A stretch of 64,000 nucleotides of DNA from Carboxydocella thermautotrophica (GTDB taxonomy: Bacteria; Bacillota; GCA-003054495; Carboxydocellales; Carboxydocellaceae). The notes beneath the pieces were generated by a model. The model saw only the letters and a program-made list of their open reading frames with translations, was not told the origin of the DNA and searched no databases. Below are positions 43,848 through 52,840 of this stretch, piece by piece. The position numbers were made by a program, and so were the translations under genes. The DNA is taken from positions 1,713,501-1,777,500 of the forward strand of contig CP028514.1 of the NCBI GenBank assembly GCA_003054495.1, given 5' to 3'. Each line of letters begins with the position of its first letter. Position 1 is the stretch's first letter.

Positions 43848-45824
43848 TTATCTGTCGCGCAACAGTCCCAGCTGTTCCAGTCTGCGATACAAAGTGCTGC
43901 GGGCAACTCCCAGTTCCCGGGCCGCCCGGGCCAGATTACCCTGACAGCGCTTGATGGTATTGAGAATGGTTTCTTCATCCAGGGAACGCCGCATGGTTTT
44001 GCTATTTACCGGCTCCAGCCGAAGGGATTTGCCCTCCATGAGAAATTCCGGTCCTAGCTCCGCCGGGGTCAACCAGGGCCCCTGCGCTACATTGACTGCC
44101 CGTTCGATTACATTTTCCAGCTCCCGCACATTCCCCGGCCAGGAATACCGCACCAGCAGCTCTTCGGCCCGGGGATGAAAGCCCCTGATCTGCTTACCCA
44201 GCCGCTCAGTCATCTGTTGCAGGAAAAATCTAGCCAGAGGCATGATATCATCCGGGCGCTGGCGCAAGGGCACCATCTGGATGGTCAGGACATTCAAACG
44301 GTAGTAGAGGTCAAGGCGAAAACGCCCTTTTTCCACTTCCTCCCGCAAATTCTTGTTGGTAGCCGCAATCACCCGTACATCCACCGGAATAACCTGCTGG
44401 CCCCCGATACGCATCACTGTCCGTTCCTGCAAGACTCTGAGCAAATGGGCCTGCATTTCCAGGGGCATTTCCCCGATTTCGTCCAGAAATACTGTCCCGC
44501 CATCAGCCAGCTCGAATTTACCGGGGTTACCACCCCGTTTGGCCCCGGTGAAGGCTCCTTCCGCATAGCCGAACAGCTCAGAACCGATCAGTTCCCGCGG
44601 CAGGGCGGCACAGTTGATAGCGATGAACGGTCCGCTGGCCCTGGGCCCGGCATTGTGAATAGCCTGAGCAAAAACCTCCTTGCCGGTACCGCTTTCCCCC
44701 AGCAAGAGCACGGTGGAATTGCTGCGGGCCGCCTGGCGAGCTAGCTCCACTGTCCGCAGAAAAGCCGGGTTAGTACCGATCAGGTCATTAAAACTGAAGC
44801 GGGCCCGGGCTCCCACCATTTTAGATACCAGCTGTCTTACTTTCTGGATTTCCCTGACCACCACTACCATCCCCACCAGCCGTTGCTGGCTGTTATAAAT
44901 AGGCCGGCAGGAGACAGTACAGTGAATCTGCCCCCGCCAGCTTTCCTGTTGCCACTCCTCCTCGGAAATTTCCTCCGCCCGGGTCAGGGCCCGGCTGACA
45001 GGGTTACCTTCCCCCAGGATTTCGTCGATTCTCTGCCCAATGGCCCCCTCGCTGTTTAACCGCAAAATCCGGGCCGCCGCCTGATTCAAACGGGTTACCC
45101 GGCCTTGCTCATCCAGAGCCAGTAATCCTTCTGAGATAGCCTCCATAATGGCGCTCTGATAACGATTTAACACCGTCATTCTCTCCAGCGCCCGATTGAT
45201 TTTTAACTGCCCTTCAATAGCCTGGGTAGCGGCTACTACCATCCCTAGCGTGTGGCTATGCACCTTTTCAAAGCTGCCCGTCATGCTGATAGCGCCCAGA
45301 GGTTGGCCAGCCAGGCCCATAATGGGAGCGGCAGAACAGGTCCAGGGATGCAGGCCCTCAAGATAGTGTTCGGCAGCAAAAACCTGAATAGGCCGAAGTA
45401 AGCGCAAAGCCAGCCCGGTGGCATTGGTGCCGCTCACCCCTTCCGCCAGGCAGGCACCAGGCACGAGACGACATTCACGAGCCAAACGCAGGGTTTCCGG
45501 GTCCCCAACGCTTTCCAGCAAATAGCCCTCTTCATCCACCAGGGATACGATAAACCCGGAGCCCTGGACAAAAGAGTAGAGAGATTTTAAATAGGGAGTA
45601 GCCAGATTGATTAACTCTTCCCTTTCCCGCCGCCGGCTGAACAATTCTTCCTTGCCCAGCACCAGCGGTACTTTTTTTAGCTCCGATTTGATCCCGGCCT
45701 GGCGGGAACGCCGCCAGGACTCGGCTATTTCCGGCCTCAGGTGCTCCTGGTTTATTCCAGCCCGGCCCTGACGCTGAAATTCCAGCCAGGCCTGATACAA
45801 ATGGTCAGAGAGCAGATGTACCAT
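43848..45824 (-). CDS. Sigma-54-dependent activator (GAF-PAS-AAA-Fis, AcoR-like)
   Basis: 658 residues from the ATG at 45824 with GAGGGGGAG upstream. A GAF-like sensor (about 50-210), then a PAS domain (about 215-310), lead into an AAA+ domain (Walker A GESGTGKE near 375, GAFTGA near 440, TVFLDEIG) and a C-terminal Fis HTH (NLARAARELGVARSTLYRRLEQL). It belongs to the AcoR/StcR group. It should act on the sigma-54 promoter in front of hdrC, tying methylene-THF reductase expression to a metabolite signal. The ligand is unknown. Confidence 0.92.
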   Translation of the reverse strand: MVHLLSDHLYQAWLEFQRQGRAGINQEHLRPEIAESWRRSRQAGIKSELKKVPLVLGKEELFSRRREREELINLATPYLKSLYSFVQGSGFIVSLVDEEGYLLESVGDPETLRLARECRLVPGACLAEGVSGTNATGLALRLLRPIQVFAAEHYLEGLHPWTCSAAPIMGLAGQPLGAISMTGSFEKVHSHTLGMVVAATQAIEGQLKINRALERMTVLNRYQSAIMEAISEGLLALDEQGRVTRLNQAAARILRLNSEGAIGQRIDEILGEGNPVSRALTRAEEISEEEWQQESWRGQIHCTVSCRPIYNSQQRLVGMVVVVREIQKVRQLVSKMVGARARFSFNDLIGTNPAFLRTVELARQAARSNSTVLLLGESGTGKEVFAQAIHNAGPRASGPFIAINCAALPRELIGSELFGYAEGAFTGAKRGGNPGKFELADGGTVFLDEIGEMPLEMQAHLLRVLQERTVMRIGGQQVIPVDVRVIAATNKNLREEVEKGRFRLDLYYRLNVLTIQMVPLRQRPDDIMPLARFFLQQMTERLGKQIRGFHPRAEELLVRYSWPGNVRELENVIERAVNVAQGPWLTPAELGPEFLMEGKSLRLEPVNSKTMRRSLDEETILNTIKRCQGNLARAARELGVARSTLYRRLEQLGLLRDR

Positions 45825-45854
45825 CCCGCACTCCCCCTCTTGTTCCTGTCTGCA

Positions 45855-45888
45855 CAAAAACAGAACCGGCCCTGTTCGGACCGGTTTG
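45855..45888 (-). terminator. Weak terminator-like hairpin before the AcoR-like gene
   Basis: AACCGG / CCGGTT arms (45864-45869, 45881-45886) with partial inner pairing, followed on the minus strand by CTGTTTTTGTG. It may end the zinc-ribbon transcript or be a leader hairpin. Confidence 0.42.
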
Positions 45889-46031
45889 CCCATTCCACCC
45901 TATGCGCCTTTTTCTCCACCAAACCTGTTGCATAAGCGTCCGCCCCTTTTTCCCCTTTGCTTTCAATGTACCTTTTTTTCAGCAAAATTGAAACAGCCGG
46001 GCGGCCAATGGTCAAAATCAGCAGTTAAAGG

Positions 46032-46307
46032 TCATGATAAATCGGTTTCGCAGAGGGGACAGCGGTCATCCCACTCAGACCAGCACTGGTTGCACATAAT
46101 CAAACCACAATCACACAGTTTTACATCCAGAGCTGTCTTTTTCTCCTGGCAGGCTCGGCAGAAATAGACGGCCGTAACCGAAGTTACAATCGCCCCCCGC
46201 CGCACCTCCTTTAACTCCATTTTCTGCACCAGGCGCAATTGGGGCTTTTCCGGGCCAGGCAGCACTTCCGGCATCCCTTCGGGATAGCGAATTTTATCCA
46301 CCGCCAT
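46032..46307 (-). CDS. Small zinc-ribbon/RING-like protein
   Basis: 91 residues. The C-terminal half holds four cysteine pairs, CRAC near 50, CDC near 65, CNQC near 72 and CPLC near 84, spaced like a treble-clef or RING-like zinc fold. The N-terminal half has no motif. The 206-bp gap to the next gene downstream contains a weak hairpin. Function unknown. A ribosome site (AGGAGG) near the start supports it being translated. Confidence 0.73.
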   Translation of the reverse strand: MAVDKIRYPEGMPEVLPGPEKPQLRLVQKMELKEVRRGAIVTSVTAVYFCRACQEKKTALDVKLCDCGLIMCNQCWSEWDDRCPLCETDLS

Positions 46308-46488
46308 CTTCCATTCCTCCTTTCCGCCGCTCCTGCTTTCGGCTGCTTTTGACTATTATCCTAGCAAGAGCAATGCCCGCTGCGGGCCTTATCGGCGAAA
46401 AGAAGTTTTTCGTCCCTCAATGGTTATTCAGGCAGTTTAATTGTTATGCGGCCTCTTCCCAGTGTCCCAGCATCTGTTGCATACTGTC

Positions 46489-47472
46489 TTATCCCGCCAG
46501 CAGCAAGGCACATACTTCAGGCACCTTCTCCCAGTAGTTTACAGCCTTATTTAGTTTGGCGGCGTATTTCTCCTGATTCCAGCCTTCTTTGCGGTAAAAA
46601 TAGCGATTGGCCAGGCGCCAGAATTTCTGGGGAAAAGTGAGAAAAGCAGCGATCACCGTCTTTTCCTCAGCTGACAGGGGGCGTATCTCCTCATAAGCGG
46701 CCAGAATGGCTTCTGCCTTTTCCCTCTGCCAGCCCTGGCGCTTCATAGCCCGTTGCAACAACCGGGCCACATCGGCTGCTGGTAAGTCCTGGCGACAATA
46801 ATCGAAATCGATTAAATAAGCATGCCCATCCGGATGAATAATGAAATTACGGGCCGCCACATCCCGATGGATAAAAGCCTGAGCTCTTTCAGCTTCACTA
46901 GCCACCACCTGGTACTGGCTGCTGTTGAGTACTTCCAGAGCCTGCCTGGCCAGTTGCAAACCCCGGGGCAAAGCCTGCAAAAATCCCCGTTCAAAGGAAT
47001 TGAGTTTTCCCTTCATGGCCAGCAGTTTTTGAAAAGCCTGCAACTCCTCAATCCTTTCCTCATATTTTTCCGGCCAGGCCCAGTACATGGTTTTGGGCCG
47101 GCTGCCCGGCGGTGGTGTCAGCCCATGAGCCACCTGATGCAAAGCCGCCAGGGTCCGGGCTGCCTGCAAGCAATCCTGCCGGCGGCGAAAATCACAGCCC
47201 CTACCCTGAACCCAGCCCGTGGCCAGCCAGCTCTCTCCCCCCTCCTGCCAGATTGCTTCGCCCTGCCCTGTCAGTACCAGGGGAGCAAACCAGGGAAACT
47301 GCTTTTGTTTTAAATACTGAAGGGCAGCTGTAATAAACGCCAGTCGTTCCGGACTGGTAGTAGGTCGTTTTAAAGCAAATTCCCCTTGCCGGGACAGCAC
47401 TTTCCAGACTGTATCATTGATTCGTCGAAACCTGGCTTTTTCCCAACCGTAAGCCTCTGCTATTCTTTTCAT
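46489..47472 (-). CDS. CotS-family spore coat kinase-like protein
   Basis: 327 residues with an aminoglycoside-phosphotransferase fold. The catalytic loop is AFIHRDVAARNFIIHPDG near 215 (HxD plus N), followed by AYLIDFDYCRQD near 235 in the DFG-like position. The N-terminal lobe contains GEFALKRP. CotS relatives are attached to the spore coat in Bacillus and Clostridia, which is one indication of spore formation. The substrate is unknown. An alternative is a general small-molecule phosphotransferase. Confidence 0.83.
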   Translation of the reverse strand: MKRIAEAYGWEKARFRRINDTVWKVLSRQGEFALKRPTTSPERLAFITAALQYLKQKQFPWFAPLVLTGQGEAIWQEGGESWLATGWVQGRGCDFRRRQDCLQAARTLAALHQVAHGLTPPPGSRPKTMYWAWPEKYEERIEELQAFQKLLAMKGKLNSFERGFLQALPRGLQLARQALEVLNSSQYQVVASEAERAQAFIHRDVAARNFIIHPDGHAYLIDFDYCRQDLPAADVARLLQRAMKRQGWQREKAEAILAAYEEIRPLSAEEKTVIAAFLTFPQKFWRLANRYFYRKEGWNQEKYAAKLNKAVNYWEKVPEVCALLLAG

Positions 47473-47520
47473 AAAAAAATTCCCCCTTTGGCACAGTTTA
47501 TGCCCGGGGGAAGAAAGGAG

Positions 47521-49764
47521 TTATTTTTTCTTTTTTCTTTTTGCTTTCGCCTTTTTCTTCTTTTTCGCCTGTTCAGCCAGTTTTTTCTGGGCCTCGGCCT
47601 TGAGCCGTTCCTGCTCGGCCAGGTATATCCGCCAGTCTGGCAGTTTCCCCTGCAGAATAGCTCCCGTCGGCGTGAGAGGTACCTTGAGGGCCAGGACCTG
47701 GCCCTCAAGGTCTGCCCCATAGACTACATCCCCCATTGCTGCCGGTGCCGCCAGCATAAAGGCATCCCCTGTCTTGTACTGCCAGCTGAGGCGGCCATTC
47801 TGAGCATCGATCCCAATTAAGCCACCATAGAAGGTGTTCCAGACCAGCTGACCACCCACCAGAACGGGTCGGGTATCATAGATGGTCTTGCCGCTATTAA
47901 ATTGCCATAATTCCTTGCCGGTCAGAGGATGATAAGCATACAAGCGGCCACTGACAGCATTAACAAATACCGCCTGTCCCTGTACCAGCGGTGCACCATA
48001 GCCTCCTGCCAGTTTGGCCTTCCAGGCCAGTTTGCCGTCCAGCTGGTCCAGAGCAAAGAGGGAATAGCCGCCCTGGCGTTTGTCCGCAGGGGCAACGGCA
48101 TAGACCAGCCCATACCCTACCGCCATCGGTGCGGTAGCCGGAGCATAATAAAATCCGCTATTGATCAGGGTCTTCCAGAGAAGCTTGCCGCTATCGGCCG
48201 CCAGGGCATATACGTAACCATCGTTACTACCTACAAAAAGACGGTTACCAGCCAGCACCGGCTGGGCCCGTAGACCCCCGCCGGTTTTATAGTTCCAGAC
48301 AATCCCACCATTTTCAGGAGCCAGTGCCACTACCTGCCCGGTAGCCAGGGCACAGATCAGGTACTTGCCGCTCCATATCGGTGTAGCCAGGGAACCCGCC
48401 GGTAACTTAACCTGCCAGAGCACCTGGCCTTCGTCATTAACAGCGGCAGCCCAGCCATCCACTGCCACAGCCATGGCTCCCTCAGGGAAAAGCACTGCTC
48501 CTCCCACCAGAGCCTCCCCTTCCGGGCTCACCTGGTATGACCAGAGACGGTTACCGGTGAAGCGGTCCAGAGCCGTCAGCTGCCCATCACTGGAAGTAAC
48601 CAGCAGTTGTTTGTTCCAGGGCAGTGGAGCAGACTGGACACTGCCCTTTACTTCAGCCTGCCAGAGCAGAGCCGGTTGACCGGTAACCTGGAAGGTTTGA
48701 TTGAGATGGTAGACCTGGCCGCCGGAAAAAACCAGGCGAACTGTAGCCAGATGCTGACCAGGGGTAGTAATCTGCCAGTTCAGCTGCCAGCTGCCATCAG
48801 GCCGGGGAGCGAGTTTCTGCCAGTTGCCAGACCGGTCTACCCGGGCTTCAATACGCTCAGGACGTTCTTCCCCGGATAAGCGCAGGCTGATTCCCGTAGC
48901 CGCAGCCTGCACTTCCGCTCCTTGCAGGTTAACAGTTTCGCGAGCTGAAACTTCCGCCAGCTTTTTCAGCCAGGGGAAACCGATCTGCTTATGCCAGAGG
49001 GTCAATTTCCCCTCTTTGATTTGAACCAGGGCATAGCCACCATCCACAATGGCTTTCACCATAAAAAAGGGACGACCATTGCGGTTCCACTGCAGGTGGC
49101 TGTGGCCATGTCCGGCAAAATAGGCCAGAACATTATAGCCTTGCAGTATTTCCAGTACCTGATCCTCATTATCGATAAAGCGGTTACTAAAAGCCAGCGG
49201 ATGATGGCTGAAAACCAGCACCGGCGTACCAGGAGCCAGCCGGGCCAGGTCAGCTTGCAACCAGCTGAGCTGGGGTCCATCGATATGGCCATGGGTAGCA
49301 CCAGGGATAGCTGAATCCAGGATAATAAAATGGTAGCCCTTATAATCAAAGGAATAATAGCTTTTGCCTCCCTGCCCGAACAGCCGGGCCCAAACGGGTT
49401 TGGTTTGATCACTCCAGCGGCTGTCATGGTTGCCCAGGGCGTTGTACAAAGGCACCTTTAGAGGGCTGACCGCCTGGCGATAAGCATTGATTTCCCAGGC
49501 CAGTCCTTTTTCCGTCATATCACCCATGTGAATGACAAAATCCAGGGCCACAGGATTCTGGTTGAGTTCAGTTACTGCCAGCCTGGTTCGGGCCAGGCCT
49601 GTACTAAAACCCACATGGGAATCGGTAATTACAGCAAAGGTTAAGTCCGCAGCCGGATCCAGGTAGCCCTGGTAGACTGCCGCAGCCACAGTTTCGGAAG
49701 CCCGGGCCAGCCCAGGCCAGCACCAGGCCAGAACCAGGCTCAAGAGGAATATTAACTTACGCAT
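47521..49764 (-). CDS. Exported metallophosphoesterase fused to a PQQ-type beta-propeller
   Basis: 747 residues from the ATG at 49764 with GGGGACTGGAG upstream. A signal peptide (LIFLLSLVLAWCWPGLARA) is followed by a calcineurin-like phosphoesterase (ITDSHVGFS, HMGDMTEKG, ALGNHDSRW, FSHHPLAF, AGHGHSHL; residues 45-230), an Ig-like linker, and seven or so propeller repeats of the BamB/PQQ type (LWSYQVSPEG, LLWKTLINSG, LSWQYKTGD; about 380-715). The last 20 residues are almost all lysine, which may bind anionic wall polymer. The phosphatase substrate is unknown. Confidence 0.86.
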   Translation of the reverse strand: MRKLIFLLSLVLAWCWPGLARASETVAAAVYQGYLDPAADLTFAVITDSHVGFSTGLARTRLAVTELNQNPVALDFVIHMGDMTEKGLAWEINAYRQAVSPLKVPLYNALGNHDSRWSDQTKPVWARLFGQGGKSYYSFDYKGYHFIILDSAIPGATHGHIDGPQLSWLQADLARLAPGTPVLVFSHHPLAFSNRFIDNEDQVLEILQGYNVLAYFAGHGHSHLQWNRNGRPFFMVKAIVDGGYALVQIKEGKLTLWHKQIGFPWLKKLAEVSARETVNLQGAEVQAAATGISLRLSGEERPERIEARVDRSGNWQKLAPRPDGSWQLNWQITTPGQHLATVRLVFSGGQVYHLNQTFQVTGQPALLWQAEVKGSVQSAPLPWNKQLLVTSSDGQLTALDRFTGNRLWSYQVSPEGEALVGGAVLFPEGAMAVAVDGWAAAVNDEGQVLWQVKLPAGSLATPIWSGKYLICALATGQVVALAPENGGIVWNYKTGGGLRAQPVLAGNRLFVGSNDGYVYALAADSGKLLWKTLINSGFYYAPATAPMAVGYGLVYAVAPADKRQGGYSLFALDQLDGKLAWKAKLAGGYGAPLVQGQAVFVNAVSGRLYAYHPLTGKELWQFNSGKTIYDTRPVLVGGQLVWNTFYGGLIGIDAQNGRLSWQYKTGDAFMLAAPAAMGDVVYGADLEGQVLALKVPLTPTGAILQGKLPDWRIYLAEQERLKAEAQKKLAEQAKKKKKAKAKRKKKK

Positions 49765-49790
49765 AACTCCAGTCCCCTTTAAAAACAAAT

Positions 49791-52037
49791 TTAATGTAAA
49801 TAAAGTTTTATTCTATCTAGCTCTTTTTCTAAAAGAAATCGGCGAAAGGCTGTACTTTCCTGTAAAGCTGCCAGCAAACCCGCTTCCAGTTTACGGTCTC
49901 CTGGCCCTTTCCCGGGTCCTTTTTGCAGAATCAGCTCTTCCTCTTCTACTTCTAATATTTGCAGAAAATGACGGGCCTGTAATACCTGCAGACCAAGAAA
50001 AACAGTTTCCACCGTTTCCCCCAGCCTGGCTGCCGCCTCTTCCAGGTTAATCCGCCCCAGAAAGGGAGGCAAAAGGGCCAGGTTATGTTTCAAGAGTGCC
50101 AGCAAATTCTGGAGGAAATCATCAGCCCTGCCCAAATCTGCTCTGCCAAAAGCCAGTACCAGCCGCCGGGCCCCGGTCAAGGCCAGCATTTCCCGCAGCT
50201 GGCGTTCCGATGGCGGTGGTTTCAACAAAACCAGGGTTTCTGCCCTGACTGGCGGAGTATACCCTTCACCCCACTGATAATACCAGCTCTCCTGCCAGAG
50301 CGGCAGTTGCCGCCCTTCCTCCCTCCAGTTGCGCCAGTCCTCAATAACCAGATTGAGGGCTGGCTGTGGTCCCGGCAGGGTGCGAGCCAGAAAATCCAGG
50401 CAAATCAGCTGCGTACTTTCCTTCTGCCAGACTGGCTGCACCAGCAAATCCCCCCGGGTTCCCGGCACAATTTGTTCTGCCCGTTCCGCCGCCAGCCACC
50501 AGTTCAACGTTTGTCCTATTCCCTGCTGTCTGATGGTAAGCTTCAAATGGCGTTGAGCCAGGACCTGGGTCGAAACTATCTCCACCCCTTCCAGTAGAAA
50601 TACAGGAGGGGGATTGCCTGGTCCAAAAGGCTTCAATTCCTGCCATTCCCGGGCCAGTTCCGGGCTTAACTCGGTCAGATTGAAAGGTAGATCATACAGC
50701 AGGGTTGTAGTGGTCGGCAGATTTTGCTGCTGTTGCATCAAAACCGATTTGAGAGTGGTGGTAAAAGCTTCCCAGTTCAGGCGAGGCAGGGAAAATCCGG
50801 CTGCTTCCGCATGACCGCCATATTTCTGCAAATGAACTTCAGCCTGTTGCAAAGCCTCCCGGCAATGGTAACCTGCCGGTGCCCGGGCAGAACCGGTCAG
50901 GGTTTCCCCATCTTCCTTCAATCCTGCCAGCAATACCGGCACCCGATATTTTTCGCAGAGGCGCCCGGCCACTATTCCCAGTACGCCATGATGCCAGTGC
51001 GGCTGCCAGAGCAGAATGGGTTCACCCGGTTGCCAGCCCCTCAGGCGCAATAATTCTTCCGCTTCCTGCCCCATTTCATCCCCGATGGCTTTGCGTTGCC
51101 GGTTCAGCAATTCCAGCCTGCGGGCAATTTCATCTAACCTGGTTTCATCACGGCCAATCAACAATTCTACCGCCAGGCGAGCATGGTCCAACCGCCCGGC
51201 GGCATTGAGCCTGGGTGCCAGTTGAAAAGCTATCAGCTCTTCATCAATCTCCTCCTGCCGGTAACGGGCCAGCAGCAGGCCCAAACCGGGATAAACCTGA
51301 TCGGATTGCAACAGCTGTAAACCCCGTTTCACCAGTGTACGGTTATCCCCCAGCAAAGGTACCACATCAGCGACCAACCCCAGGGCTACCAGCTGTTCCA
51401 GTTCTCTTTCCTGACCCGCTCTCCCGGCCAGCTGATAGAGCTGACGCACCAGATAATAGGCTACACCGACACCGGAAAGCCAGGCAGCCGGATGGGCGGG
51501 TTGATCCAGCAGGTGAGGATTGATCACCGCCTCTGCCGCCGGCAGCCGTTCCGGTGGCAGGTGGTGATCAGTAATCACCACCTTGAGCCCTAGCTCTCTG
51601 GCTCGCCGTACTTCTTCTTCATTGCTCACTCCGCAGTCACAGGTGAGCACCAGCTGGATCCCGGCAGCCGCTGCCTGTTCCAGCCGCTCCTTATTTAATC
51701 CATATCCTTCCTCAAACCGGTCAGGTACGTGGTACTCCACCTTTGCCCCCAGAGCTTGCAGGGCCCGGTACAGAACAGCGGTAGCAGTGACTCCATCCAC
51801 ATCATAGTCCCCATAGACCAGGATAGGTTGCCCCATTTCGATGGCCTGCCAGACCAGGCGGGCGCCGGTTTCCAGCTGGGGTAAATCCAGCGGAGAACTC
51901 AACTCCGCTTCTGGCGGCAATTCAGTCCAGCCCCGCTGCCAGAGGAGCTGGGCCAGATAAGGTTTGCTGCCTGCCAGTTCCTGCAGTTCAACCGGCATCG
52001 GCCGGAGGTTACGCAACTGAAATCTGACCTCTCTCAC
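49791..52037 (-). CDS. recJ: Single-stranded-DNA-specific exonuclease
   Basis: 748 residues. DHH-family motifs are VYGDYDVDGVTATAVLY near 75, LVLTCDCGVSN near 130, and VVITDHHLPPE near 155, followed by the DHHA1 region (HWHHGVLGIVAGRL near 345, GGHAEAAGFSLP near 405) and an extended C-terminal region. It degrades single-stranded DNA 5' to 3' in recombination repair. It is last in a four-gene repair operon and overlaps the nuclease gene by four bases. Confidence 0.94.
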   Translation of the reverse strand: MREVRFQLRNLRPMPVELQELAGSKPYLAQLLWQRGWTELPPEAELSSPLDLPQLETGARLVWQAIEMGQPILVYGDYDVDGVTATAVLYRALQALGAKVEYHVPDRFEEGYGLNKERLEQAAAAGIQLVLTCDCGVSNEEEVRRARELGLKVVITDHHLPPERLPAAEAVINPHLLDQPAHPAAWLSGVGVAYYLVRQLYQLAGRAGQERELEQLVALGLVADVVPLLGDNRTLVKRGLQLLQSDQVYPGLGLLLARYRQEEIDEELIAFQLAPRLNAAGRLDHARLAVELLIGRDETRLDEIARRLELLNRQRKAIGDEMGQEAEELLRLRGWQPGEPILLWQPHWHHGVLGIVAGRLCEKYRVPVLLAGLKEDGETLTGSARAPAGYHCREALQQAEVHLQKYGGHAEAAGFSLPRLNWEAFTTTLKSVLMQQQQNLPTTTTLLYDLPFNLTELSPELAREWQELKPFGPGNPPPVFLLEGVEIVSTQVLAQRHLKLTIRQQGIGQTLNWWLAAERAEQIVPGTRGDLLVQPVWQKESTQLICLDFLARTLPGPQPALNLVIEDWRNWREEGRQLPLWQESWYYQWGEGYTPPVRAETLVLLKPPPSERQLREMLALTGARRLVLAFGRADLGRADDFLQNLLALLKHNLALLPPFLGRINLEEAAARLGETVETVFLGLQVLQARHFLQILEVEEEELILQKGPGKGPGDRKLEAGLLAALQESTAFRRFLLEKELDRIKLYLH

Positions 52038-52840
52038 CAGCTTTCCCCCTCAACCAGTTGCCAGCTTAAATCCTCCAGCCCCAGTTCCCTGGCTGGATCC
52101 AGCTCTTCAGTAATCTGACCCTGACAGAGAGGGCGGTATTCACAACTGCGACAAACCTCCTCCACGCCTACAGGCGGATAATCGGCAGCAGCAATTGTTG
52201 CCTGGATTTCCGCCAGCACCTGACTTAAACGTTCTTCTGCCTCGGCCAGAAACTTTTCCTTTCCCGGTATGACTACCCGCTGGGCCGGATAGCGGGGATT
52301 CCAGTAGACCAGGCTAACCTCGGCATCAGGGGGCAAACCCAGATAGTTGCGACCACAGCGAGCGGCTACCAGCAGGTAGAGGCGGGTTTGCCAGCGTTCT
52401 GTCAGCAGTTTCTCTTGCAGAGGAGCAGCCTGAGTCTTCCAGTCATAAATTAGCAGGCGGCCATCGGGAATTTGCACCAGCAAATCATATTTAACCAGCA
52501 AAGAACCCCAGGGACTTTGCCAGCGCAATTCCTGTTCGGGATAATAGCTGTACCCGTCCTGGCGGGACCAGGTTGCTGCCAGGGCAGCCAGCCACTGGTT
52601 CAGGTTGCTTTCCCCCACCGGCGGTACCTGTCCGGTCAGGTAATATTGCTGGGCCAGGCGATGGAAAGTTAACCCCCGTTCCAGCTCCCGCAGGCTTTCT
52701 TCATTTTTTCCCCATACCGTGGGCCAGTAGAGAGCATCCACATAGCGATAGCGAAAACGGCGCCGGCAGGTGAGAAAGGTTTCCAGGGCTGCCTGACTGA
52801 AGGTCAGCTGCTGAAATAACTGTTTCTTATTTCTATTCAT
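52034..52840 (-). CDS. Stand-alone PD-(D/E)XK nuclease with iron-sulfur cysteines
   Basis: 268 residues from the ATG at 52840, preceded by GGAGGG. It has the RecB/AddB/Cas4 nuclease core: Asp in LLVKYDLLVQIPDGR, then IYDWKTQ (motif D-x-K) and QTRLYLLVAA (QxxxY). A Cys near residue 24 (FLTCRRRFRYR) and three at the C-terminus (VCRSCEYRPLC) form the four ligands of the [4Fe-4S] cluster seen in AddB and Cas4. No Cas genes are nearby. It sits directly after a helicase gene that lacks a nuclease domain, so it probably supplies that activity. Confidence 0.88.
   Translation of the reverse strand: MNRNKKQLFQQLTFSQAALETFLTCRRRFRYRYVDALYWPTVWGKNEESLRELERGLTFHRLAQQYYLTGQVPPVGESNLNQWLAALAATWSRQDGYSYYPEQELRWQSPWGSLLVKYDLLVQIPDGRLLIYDWKTQAAPLQEKLLTERWQTRLYLLVAARCGRNYLGLPPDAEVSLVYWNPRYPAQRVVIPGKEKFLAEAEERLSQVLAEIQATIAAADYPPVGVEEVCRSCEYRPLCQGQITEELDPARELGLEDLSWQLVEGESW

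Noticed and set aside
52034-52840. The nuclease as a CRISPR Cas4 protein
   Set aside because: It has Cas4-like cysteines, but no cas genes or array are present and it is embedded in a repair operon.
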